A stretch of DNA of 64,000 nt, from assembly GCA_023374025.1 (NCBI GenBank), contig SIJG01000187.1, positions 66,935 through 130,934 on the forward strand, written 5' to 3'. The notes under the pieces were generated by a model. That model ran no database searches. It was given only the letters and a program-made list of their open reading frames with translations, and was not told where the DNA came from. A program made the position numbers and the translations under genes. The first letter of the stretch is position 1, and every line of letters starts with the position of its first letter. Below are positions 43,771 to 55,400 of the stretch, piece by piece. Source of the stretch: Heterodera schachtii (Eukaryota; Nematoda; Chromadorea; Rhabditida; Heteroderidae).

Positions 43771-46700
43771 AAAATAAAATTTCAATTTTAAAATGCTTGA
43801 ATAGAGATAGAAGAGAAGGTGGTAGGAAGGAAAATGGACGAGGAATTGAATTGGATTGGTTGTCTCCCCCCCCCCCCCAATTTTGGTGATGATAAACACT
43901 CTCTAAAATGGGGGACCTGTCGTTGTTCGGAGTGGGGAAGGGATGTGAATAATTTATCTCTTCCGTCTAACGGAGTCCCATCCGCCGCAGGGGATGAGAA
44001 GATGAGGCGAGAGGAGGAGAAGGAGGAGGAGACGATTAAAACTCTTCCTTCATCTTCATCATCATCATCTTCATCATTTCCCTCCCGATAATCCATCATT
44101 TTTTGTATAGCTTCTCAAGTCGTCCCCCCCCCCCGGGCACCAAAACTCAATTTATTATGTACAATAATATGCTTGAGGAGCTCTTAAAAATGTGTGTTGG
44201 AAAAAATTTTGGAAGCAAAAAAATATTGAATATTGCTTGAATTCTTACTCTAATCATTAAAATTTATTTTTTGCTATTTCAAGATTTAGCTTTTTCTGGG
44301 ACGGGGAATCGTGAAATTCAAAATTTCTTCAAAATTTAAAGTTTTCAGCAAGTTTTAACAGATGGCGCTAATCGGTGCCAACGGGGATATAATTCAAAAA
44401 ATCCAATGAATACTGGCTGGTGTTTTGAAAAAATTATTTCTCCTTATTAATTATTTTTTGACGCTAACGAAACCCAAAACCCTCTTAATGGCAACTCCAT
44501 TTTAACAATGGCATTAAATTCCTTGCCCTATTGATGATGTTGGCATCTTCTTAATAATTGCAAATGCTTCTTCCTCTTCCCGAGGGCGACGGCGAAACAA
44601 AATGCCATTTTTCATGAGGAGAAGCAAATGGAGGCCCGTTATGTTTGAAGAAGTTGAAATTGGAGAATTAATCCTTTTAAGAACATTCACCGTAGGAATT
44701 ATTTGTATGCACAAATTCTTTCAGTAAATTTTTTAAATGCTTAGAGAATTTCAGAATTTCAGATGTCCTATTGAAAAATTTAGGGATTTTAAGCCTGACT
44801 CCGGATTTCTAAATTTTTCGGGACTATTCCGACAGATTCCCGAATTATGTAACCCATTTGTAATGCCAAAAATGAACTACATCAAAAATTGTTTCTATTT
44901 GTGGTACGTGTCCAAGATCCCGCGTCTTCGGCAGACATTTTCAGGACTTTCCCTAACCTTCGACGAGCCAATACTCGAGAGTGGGGGTGGGCTCACGTCT
45001 GTAAATCCAAATTATCTTGCATTTAATTATATACCAAAGCCAGAAATGTCTCGGTCCTCCATCAGTGAGTCCTGCTGAATTTATGTAACCCATTTGGCCC
45101 TACTTAATTTCCTAAAACTGCCGTGATTCCGGTATTCCCGACCCCTAATAATTCTAGGATCCCCGAACCCCTAGCAATTCTCCCGTGTCCCGTTTTTTTT
45201 TTGGTAAAATAACTAATCCAAACAATTTTTGTGGCTTTTATTGACCCGATTGACCCCCCCACCACTTCCACAATGCCAACCCAACCTTCGTCCTTATGCC
45301 TTGCCCATCATTTGTTGCCCCCCCAAATGCTCCACCTGTTCCCCTCTCCCCCCCCATTTTCACCGTTCCTTCTCCTGCGCATCCTCCTCCTTTAATTTGC
45401 CAAATTGCCCCCCCCCCCCCCCTCCCGGTGCCACCCCAAATTCTCCCGAAAAGGATTTCCTTTATACAAAAGGATGATGTGCCGTGCCGGCCAATTCGAC
45501 CGGCCAATCCCCGCCGGGACGCCCATTCCATTCTTCGTCCAATTAAATTTCTTTACCTTCACCGCCAAACAAAAAAAAAGTGGTGGATTAGGAAAGCATA
45601 ATAATGAAAATCGGAAGAATGGATCAAGAAAACATAAAAATTAGTAATTTTTTAACCTGAAAATATAATTTTAAATAAAATATTGACAACCTCAAATTTT
45701 ATTAGGGAATTGTATTTCAAAAGCTTTCCCATATTTTGAAAATTTCTTCATTTTTGAGTATGAAATCCTTTAAAAAAATGACTTTCAAGAAAACAAGCAG
45801 AAAAACTCGATTCGTTGGTCCTGTATTTCCTTAAAATTCTAATCTTTGTTCATAAAATCGATTGATAATTTTTCATTTGTTTTTCTCAAACCAAGATTTA
45901 GAAATGTAACATGACGATTTAAATAGTCCTTGAATTTCGCAATTTAACTTCTTTTGGATCCTATGCCCTTGAAAACAACTAATTTATCTTTGGGAGTAGT
46001 TATTTGCCGGTTTTATGAAAACAACAATTTTCGAATCTTATTTTAAAAAATTGTCTGTCCAAAGCTTAAAATGTCCTTGATTTCAGGTCCCTAGGGCATG
46101 CGCCCTTGAAAACACCTTCCTTATTCGTCCTTAAAATTTACCATTTGCCCGGCCAATTGGCACAAAGATTATTTTGGTTAGGCCAACAAAACAGTGTGTT
46201 CATTTTCCACATTCATCATCAGATATATCACACAATTCTTCTATCTGTCCCATTCTTCCCCATTTTGCCATTATTCCCCCAAAATCATTGGCCCTACCAA
46301 AGTGTCCAATTTCATCGTCCTCTTCCTCCCCCACCTCCTCCTCCTCCGTCATCATCTTGCTCATCTTCCATCAACGTTGTTTCCGGGACTCTTTTTTTCG
46401 GGGAAACGGGGATGGGCCAATTCAATTCCGCCCCCGTCTCCTCACACAACCAACAGGGACCCAAATGTCCCCGAGAAATGATGAGAAATTGGGACGGGGA
46501 CGGTGGCGGGGGTCGATGATGGTTTATTTATTCTTGCCCGCGTCCCCGCCCGTCCCCATCACCAGCTCCGATTGCCATGGCAAATGCAAATCGTCTTCCA
46601 TCATCATCATCATCATCCTCCTCGTCGTGGTCCCATTTTTTGGTGAAATAAATGTGTGGTGTCCTCCGCGGTTTTCGCTCATCTGTCTGTCTCATCGAGA

Positions 46701-47359
46701 CGGGACTGAACTTGAGACTTTAAACACACAGTCTTGGTTCTCAAGTGGATAAATTCTCGGGGTTTTGAGTCTCGGTTCTCGAAAGTTTTGGAAAATTTCG
46801 ACTCTCGAGGCAGCCCTAGAGACTTTTCAAAACATACCAGTTTAGCAACAAGAATTCCATTGCGGGAAAGTTTGCATTGAGTGAATAAATTTGAATTTTG
46901 TGGAATCATCGAAAGTCCCAAGGATTCAGATGGTTAGGAATATTTTAGGAAATTGAAATTTCAGTAGGACACGAAAAGGAGAGGCCCTTGAAATTTTCTA
47001 AAAATTTTTTGTTGATTTTTTCAATTTTAAAACCGTCGTTGGCTGTCCCTGGTGCACCACCACCAGCTTCTTTCTCTCATTTTCATCAGTGTTTTGGAGT
47101 GGAGTGTGCTGCTGTTGCCCACAAATTGGCCCCCAGGGAATTTTTGTGAGGCGATGAAAATCCGGCCTTGAGACTGACCTCAATTAGCCATCCGCCGCCC
47201 TCTCTCGGCATTCCATCCCTCATCCGTTTTTGGGTGACGCAATGCCATGCCAATAATGGCGGTGCCGCGCCCAATTGGCACCGCTGTCGGCGGCGGCATT
47301 TGGAGAGGGATGGGACCCCTCTGGATGTGGTTTAATTGATGGAATGATGATGAAGCGGT
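43771..47359. other. Non-coding DNA with C tracts, trinucleotide repeats and dispersed repeat pieces
   Basis: No supportable gene. C runs lie at 43867, 44127 and 45409; CTTCATCATCATCATC-type repeats at about 44052 and 46600. The open frame at 44737-45078 has no domain and consists of TTTC-rich repeated words. The stretch at 46680-46820 with CTCGGTTCTCGAAAG-type words resembles material at 24745-24800. Confidence 0.35.
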
Positions 47360-48010
47360 TGGACAAAAAAGAGAGGAGGCAAAAATGAAGGGGGGAGGGG
47401 GCGGCTGCCTGACTATTTGATGAATGAAAATGAATTTTGGGAGGGCAAAAAATGAAAATGGATCAAAAAAGGAGAGATTATTGAAAAAGAGGAGAAGGCA
47501 GAGAAAAAGAAGAAAATTAGAGAGACTATTGAAAAGGAGGAGACGGCAGAGAAAATGAAGATAATATTACATTAAATGTTAGATTGAAGAGGAAAAAGGA
47601 GCAAAGAGAGAGAGAGAGAAAATTAATTTACATTTTTTGCAAAGACATTTAATTGTTATTAAAAGTCATTAATTCAAAGTGTTTAGAAGAATTTAAAAGG
47701 AGATACCTAAATATGTATGTTATAGACGCAGACATGCTTTTGAGGAAAAGAAATAAAATGTAAATAGTGAACGATCAAAAATTAAATGCAAAGAATCAGC
47801 CAAGGGGAGAAAAATGTGGTAAAAGAAAACAAAACAAGTGATTAGGAGAGAGAAAGAGAAAATAAAATAATCATGAAGAAACGAGACAAACAGAGATAAC
47901 GCGAGATAGTAAGATATTAAGAAGCAATAACTGATTAAGCAGAGAAATCAAACACAAAACAGAGACAAAAAATGAAAAGAATCAGAGAAAAACCAAAGAT
48001 AGAGAGACGC
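47360..48010. repeat. Purine-rich tract of about 650 bp
   Basis: The + strand is overwhelmingly A and G, with words such as AGAGAGGAGGCAAAAATGAA. A 48-bp unit (AGAGATTATTGAAAAAGAGG, then AGAAGGCAGAGAAAA) is repeated once at about 47471 and 47519. There is no long open frame. It may form unusual DNA structure; a coding role is not supported. Confidence 0.6.
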
Positions 48011-51000
48011 AGAGACATGCGCCTTTGGGGCGCAGCAGCGGAAGGGGGCGTGTCTTCAAGGAGGGAATTGTGCGCCTTCTTCAAGAAGCAGCGAATTGGA
48101 GACGGCGGATTACGGTAGCGGACGGGGGGGGGGGGGCGCCCCTCCGGGCGATGCCTTGAAGAAATGCTCCGCCGCCGGCGCATCATTTCCATTCTTTTCA
48201 AATTCACTTCGCCCGTCGGCGGGCGACTGACGGACGGACGACTCTGACAACCCATCCCAAAATTCCAATTCACCAAATTCACCTTTCTCCGTTCTGTGCT
48301 ACCCACCACCTTCAACCGCCTACAAATTTTTTTGGTTGGTTGACATTCAAAAATTTGCTGAAATTTTTGAGTTTTTGGGTAAAATAGAAATTTTGACAAA
48401 AAAGAGATTTGTTTTAATTGTAAACTTTTTTATTCTTTTTATGCTGGATTCTTCCAGAATTCTTCTTAAAAAAATTCCAAAATTTTTGATTGGTATTTAA
48501 ATTTGTGACAAGAAGTTAGAGGAAATTTCAAAATTGAAGGGGTTATGAATTTCAGAATTAAACGGGATTGGGAATTTCCAAATTGAATGGGTTGGGATTT
48601 TCAAAATTTCTTGACAAATTTTTGATATTTTTAAAAAATTAATTTAAAATTAAAAATTCACCTTTTTACATTTACCTATCCCCCATCAATCACTTTCTTC
48701 GCCTTAAACCGTCCATTTTATGAACCATTCAATGATCAATGTCAGTGATTGTCTCTTCCAATTTTCCGCATTTTTTCTTTATCTCCGACAGCGATCAGAT
48801 CAGTAAAATTGTGGTATGATTAAGAAAGTCTCTCCCCCATTTTTTTGTGTTCACCGTCGGCCACACACATTCACACAATTCAGCGGCGGTTTTTTCTTCA
48901 TTTTTGTGGCAGAAAAATTCCTTGGGCTTATAATGGAATTTAATTGAGAAAAAATTTCACTTTTAAATGAACTTTGGATCAAATTTTTACCTTTTCTATT
49001 TGCTTTTTAGATAAAATTAGAAAATTATTTCTATTTATAGAGAGAGATAAATGAAAATTTTAATGTTTAACTGTTTTTTTTAAGCTTTTCCCTCAAATGA
49101 TTATATATTTTGTTTTCTATTTAAATCATTTATTTATGAATTTTCACTAAGAATTAACAAATATTTATACAAAAAAAAAACTCTTTGGGGTAGTCAAACC
49201 TACAAAATGCCAAAATTTTATCAAAATTTTTGACGAAAATCCAAATTACAATTTTGGTCGCAATTTACTTTACCGCACAAATGGAAAAATATGAAAAATT
49301 GTTGTTTTTAGTGTGAAAATGATAATTTCATCTATCCAAATTGCTTGGAGTGGGTAATTTTTTTTGAATATTTTTTTTTTACCAAAACGGCGGAGAAGTA
49401 ACGGAAATGGGTGGCATTCCGTCCCGTTTGTCCGTCCGTCCGTTCCGCCAATTTTTGCTGCTCCAACAAATAATAAAGAACCAACAGAATCAGTCAGCAG
49501 CAGAAAATGTGAGGGGGGGGGGCAGCAAATGACGATGAAAATGACATTTTTGTTTATAATAAATAAATAAGTGAATGGTCTTTTTGCTGCAATGAGAGAG
49601 CTATTAAATTTCTTGAAAATGTTTCCCGATCATTTTTAAACCAAAATTTGCCATTTTCTTAATTTCTGATCACTATCATTGCTACTAATTTTTCTTAGTC
49701 CTGATTAGGATTTTTCAGCACTAATTTCTTAATCCTAATTAGGCTGTTGCTGCAATGAGAGCTATTAAATTAAAAAATCCTTCTTCGACCATATTTCAAA
49801 TCAAAATTTACCATTTTCCTAATTTCTGATCACTATTCATTTTTTTTTGGTACTAAATTATTAAGCATAATTCGGCAATGCTTCCCCAATCATTTTTAAA
49901 TCAAAAAATTACCATTTATTATTTCTGATCACGCTTCTCATTGATACAATTTCTTAATCATAATTAGGCTTTCTGTTTTCTTCTATTTACTTGGCAATTT
50001 CAAGCTTCTCCCAATCATCACTGATCATTTGGATTAGCAAACTTTGCATGTGAGAATGACGATCAGCTGTTGATCACTTAATTACTGAACTTTAATCAAT
50101 TGATCTGCCGAATATGGCAATTGCGATTGTTTAGTCATGGCTCTGATCAGTTTTAAATCCCATCACTCATTTATCATTCCGATCAGAATAGCTGTTTTGC
50201 TTTAATCAGTTTTAATCCTTACTCGCATCACTCTGTTATCATTCCGATTAGCAAACAGCTGCAGCAATAATAATAATAATGCTGATCATCAAATACAAAA
50301 ATTTTATTGCTTGGGATTCCTACTATATTGTGCACTTAAAGTACCTCACTCACTCACTCACTATCCTTTAACGTATTCTCTCCCCCAAACAATTTGGGCG
50401 GAAAGTTGTTGAGGTAGGGGGGGGGCAAGCAACATTATAATTCACCTTCATTCACCAATGATCAAATAAATCCGCTCGTCTTCCCCGGAGGGAGGGATTA
50501 ACAGGGTTGGGGGGGGGGAGATGAGGGAACAGCAGCAGAAGAGACCGGAGACGGATGATAATGATGAATGAATGAGTCTTCCGGTCGGACGGGACGTCGT
50601 CGCCGGCGGGGCGGTCGGTGACAGTCTCTCTCCTTCCGCGACGCCGCCCCCCTCCCCCCGCCCCCGCCTCCCCTCGAATACAATACGCCGCCGCCCTCCG
50701 TTGTTGTTGGTTGCCCCCGCGGCGCTACGCGCCGCTTAATCCCATAATAATCGCCGCACCACCGCACCGACACAAAAATCGTCTCCGTCTTCTGCGTGTT
50801 TTCTTCCCACAATCTTTCCTAATCTGCTGGTGTTTGTTGCTGATTGTGAGAAATGGGTGAGGGAAGTGATCAGCAAGCAGAGCAAGGCAGTATTAGAAAG
50901 AAAATTGTTTAAAAATTATGAAATTTCGTTTGTATTTTGAAAACTGTGTTTACTCTATTAGATCCCACGCCCCTGGGGCGCTTTTTCAATCCCCAGAGAA

Positions 51001-51950
51001 AGGGGGGACTTTTTGGAGAGTGGGTTTTGATGGAGGGGGGGAGGGGGCGGGGGGGGGGGGGAGGGGTTTCGGTCCCGACCGGGATTTCTCCGAGATTCCG
51101 AATCCAGTGTGTTGGTGTACTGCTGGGATGCCAGGTGATTTGGCCCGGACTGACTGACACAGGGATCTCGAGCCCAAATCCGCGGATCAAAACCCGTATT
51201 GAATCATATTTTCTGTTATTTTTCGCGTTGTGTTTCTCACCATTTACCTATGCTATTTGCTTTTTCTTTTAACTGACCCGATCCGCGGATCACTGTTTTC
51301 TTTACCATTAATTTTGTTTAAATTGTATTTTGATTTTTGGGTCCATAATTTAAAGATTTAACGCCGGTAAATAACCGAAAGATTGTTTACACAAAATTAT
51401 GTTTTTTCTGTGGTAAACTAACATCATAAACAACTTTCTTTTGAAATCCATTCTTATTTTTCCAATAGCAAATTGCCTTAAAAAACTAATTATTATGGAA
51501 CGGCTCTCTTTAATGAAGCCATTAGCCGCCGCTTGTTTGATTGATTTTACCCTGATCCGTGGATCACCCAGAAAATTCATTTTTAATTATCTTTTTTTTG
51601 AAAAGAAGAATTTTTTTATTTAAAAATAATTAAACTTTGAAAATGTCAAAAAACTTAATGAATTCCAAGTGCTAATTATTGGCATTAATTACATTTGATT
51701 GGACAATTTTTTCGTTTCCCATAAACACACTTACACAAAATACATAAGTAAGTGTAAGAAGTTTTCCCACTTCTCCTCCTTCTTCTTCAGCACCCCATTT
51801 TAGCTCATTTGCATAAATAATCATCGAAGAAAAAAAAACGACCACCACTTAAACGATGATCTGCGGAATAAATGAAATAATGAATGAATAACTGTGCTTT
51901 TTTCTTTTACAAAAAGGAAAAACAATTCATATCCAAAAAATGAATTTATT
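48011..51950. other. Upstream DNA of the Prospero gene with GC blocks and TGATCA-rich repeats
   Basis: No supportable gene. G or C runs lie at 48126, 49512, 50418, 50508 and 51036. Positions 49590-49975 hold about three degenerate units of 130-160 bp with AATTTCTGATCACTATC-like sequence. Positions 50140-50260 repeat GATCAGTTTTAATCC and ATCATTCCGAT(C/T)AG. GATCCGCGGATCA-like palindromes occur at about 51178, 51284 and 51552. Confidence 0.4.
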
Positions 51951-51954
51951 TGCA

Positions 51955-52440
51955 AAAAAATAAAAAATAAAAACGGTGGAAAATGTAGGGGGCCGACATT
52001 TGAGTCTCACATAATTGAGGAAGAAATTTTTGTAGAATAGTCAAATGCGTTAAACGATGTTTGCTCTCGACCCATTTTCATTTCCCGAGATATCGGCCAA
52101 TTAATTTCGAATTAAAACCGGTGGAAATTATAGGAGCCGACAGTTGAGTCCCAGATAATTGAGGAACAAATCACAATTATTTTGTACAATATTGAATGTG
52201 TTGAACTGTCTTTTGATCTCGAAACTCCAACAGACCTTTTAACCCAATTCTTGGCTTTTTTGGGTCCACTTGGTCAGACATGCCCACCCAATTGTACCAT
52301 TCTCGAGATAACGGGGTTCTATTATACCTTAATTTGCAACCCCGTGGTGCCCGAATGTTGACCGTTCCAATGAATTTCTAATTAAAAACGGCTGTAAATT
52401 TACGGGCCGGTAATACCGTGAATGTTGAACGTTCTAATTA
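51955..52440. repeat. Degenerate repeat of about 150 bp directly upstream of the Prospero gene
   Basis: AAAAACGGTGGAAAATGTAG (51969) and AAAACCGGTGGAAATTATAG (52114) head two units that also share GAGTC(T/C)CA(C/G)ATAATTGAGGA. A third, more diverged unit begins at about 52380 (AAAAACGGCTGTAAATTTAC). It ends just before the leader acceptor at about 52466. Confidence 0.65.
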
Positions 52441-52487
52441 ATTCCCTAATTAATTAATTATTACAGCGACAAAAAATTCCATAAAAA

Positions 52488-55400
52488 ATGTCTTTGTGTA
52501 ATGATGAATCATCATTACCCTACAACAAATTTGGTCAACAAAATGCTGTAACAATTGTGAATGGACAAGACGATAATGAGGAGGAGGATGAGGAGGAACG
52601 GCAACCTGTAACTAATGAGCATGGAGAAGACGAGCACAAAATGGAAGAACAAATGGGGGAAGAGGTAGGTGTCCTTTTTATGCGTTTTTTAATGGTCTCG
52701 AAAATTCTCGGAATCTGAGGCTTCGAGAGTGATCAGAGTGAGGTGATGCCGCGAATTTTTTGGCAAACAACAAATTTTTAAACAAAGAAATTTTCTGGAG
52801 CTTTCACTCACCACCCTCCCCTGCCCCCTCTTTTAAACCCTCGCCTCCAAGGAAAAATTTTCTGAAAATTTCACCTCCCCCCCCCCTCTTTTATACCCTC
52901 GCCCCGCAAGGAAAAACTATGAATTTTCACTCACCCTCCCCCTCTTTTATACCCTCGCCACGAAGGAAATGTTTTTTTGAATATATTTTATGCCCTCGCC
53001 CCCAAGAAATTTTCCGAAAATCACTCCTCTCCCGCCTCTTTGACACTCTCGCCCCTCGCTATGAAGGGGGTCGAAACCGTTTCGACGCTAGAAACATATA
53101 TGCCGGGGCATTTAATTAATGACATAATTAATTAATTTTTTCGACCCCTTAAGGACCTCCATTTTCCGCCTTCATTCGTCTGCTGGTCTCAGCCTCTGCC
53201 GATCATCACTTCGGTTTCTTCAAATGCTTCATATTCATCATCATCTGTTGCATCTGCACATGGCGATGGAGATGGTGAACAACACAGTGAAGACAATGAT
53301 GTACAACAAAAACAGCAACAGAATGGCGAATGTTTGTTCGAACAGATCGCCAAATTGGCGGAAATGGACAGTTTTGAAAATGACAGCAATGACCAACAGC
53401 AGACAAATGGACGACACTGTACTGCTGACGGATACGGTAGAGTGAAAAATGGCAAGAAATTTTGTCGGGAAAATGGGGAAAAAATGGGAAAATGATTTTC
53501 GGGATTTGAAACCAGAAATTAGCAGTGTCCAAGCAAAATAGTTTTCAAATTAGCCCAACAACAAGGCTTAATTATTTTAGAAGAGAAGGAAATGGCAATT
53601 GCTTTGGCATCGTGCCAACCTTCTCCAATTTTGAATGGTGGTGCCAATGCCAATGCTGTTGTTGTAGTTGCTAACGAACAGCCAAAAATTGGTAAAAGCA
53701 ATAACAATTGGGCACTTTCCTCCACTTCGGCATCCGCTTCATCGTCGGCACGTCGAAAAAGCTTTAATCCGGTCCGGATCAAGGAGGAGCCAATGCAAAC
53801 AGAAAATGATGGGCGAGAGCATGGAACTGGTGCAGAAACAAATGCTGTTGAACAACAGCAACAAAAACAACATTCTCATGGTGGGGAAGAGAAATAATTA
53901 AATTTAAATTGATTACTGGTTTAATCCAATCAAATCATTTTATGTAGCCGCTTAATCACCAATTGAGCATTAATTAGTGACTATTAGTCAATTTGTCCAC
54001 CTGCTAGATAGTTTAAATTCATTTCCATAAGCTAATCTGATCCGTCTAAATCGCTGCTGATCATTGTAGTTTTATGTGTTTCTTAGTCTTTGGCAATCAG
54101 TAATGTCCGATCACTTAACTCAGGGATAATTCAATTAGCATTTTCTGGGTTAAAGCATATTATTATTATCTGATTCTGATCAATAGCCCGTAATCAGACC
54201 AAGAGAGACATCATATTTTGTCAATTCAGCGTTCAACAAGCGTCATGACGAAGGTGAAGAAGGAGCGGATGATGAACAAATGGGTCCGATCAATCGGCAG
54301 CAAATGAACAACAAAGTAAGAAAATCATTTTTCAATTTTTTAAACTTTTTTTTTTCATTTTAATATTTTTTAAGGTGAATTTGTTTATGGACAACAACAA
54401 TATGTCAATCCTCAGCAGCACAACTCCGTTGAATGAGTTCACACAATTCCCACCACAGTTGTTCCCGCTTGAAGGCATAAATTAAATTTAAAGCTCTGAG
54501 AAGAGTCTCGAGATTAATTAGTATTAAGCAAATGGAAAAATTATGTCTCGATTTAAATCTTGAGTTAGAGTCCAGTTTTTGGTCACAATGTTGGCGCATA
54601 AAATGGTATCAATCTCAAAAAATTCACCGTTTAATTTGACATTCATTAGCAAATTTAGCTGATGAGGAGGAGTCATCAGCAGATGGTCAACTTCAAAAAG
54701 ATGATGGTGATGAGGATGATGCGTCAGTGCGCGAAAAAAAGCCACAGTACAACAACCTTGGCTATTTTGCGCGATTTTTGAAAACTGAATTGGCCGGGGC
54801 ATGTGCCGGTGCCGTGACAAAGTGAGTGTGGCGGAACGAAATTAAAAAAATTGTTTGGAATATTAGTTTATTGGCATTTGGACCCTCAATTTGAAATTGC
54901 GCAGGTGGTCGGTGACTTTTCTACAATTCATCCTCCTCCGCTTCCAACGGTTCGTCAGTGGACAATAACCGTGACCACGTTGACGAGCAGTACGCGCAAC
55001 AATGCCAGCAGCAGCAACACCAGAATGCGGTTCAACAACAACAATTTCAAGCAGTTCAGGTCAGTCAGTTAATAACAGGAAAATTGCAAGCGCCCTAATT
55101 GCGTAATAAAATTTTGCTGCCCGGGGGAGGAAAATAGCGGCCTTTAAAATCTTCCAAATTTCGAATTGTGAATTTAAAAATGACGAAAATAAAATTAAAT
55201 TTTAATAATTATCTCATGTGCCAAAGCGACCCAAATTGATCCACTTGATCAATTTATTTTGAAATCATTTTTCCTTAAATTGATGTGATGATTCACCCCG
55301 CCCCTCCCTTCCCCTGCGGGTGCGCCTCTATAAAAGGCGCACCGCTCACTCAATTGGGGGTGAAGAAGAAGCGACATCTTTTTCCTGATCAATCAATTTT

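Noticed and set aside
44737..45078. 113-residue open frame
   Set aside because: Built from repeated FxNF/SGLF words without a domain. It looks like translated repeat DNA.
46174..46752. 192-residue open frame, the longest in the upstream region
   Set aside because: Ser/Pro/His-rich translation of trinucleotide repeats and C runs, with overlapping frames in other phases. No homology recognised.
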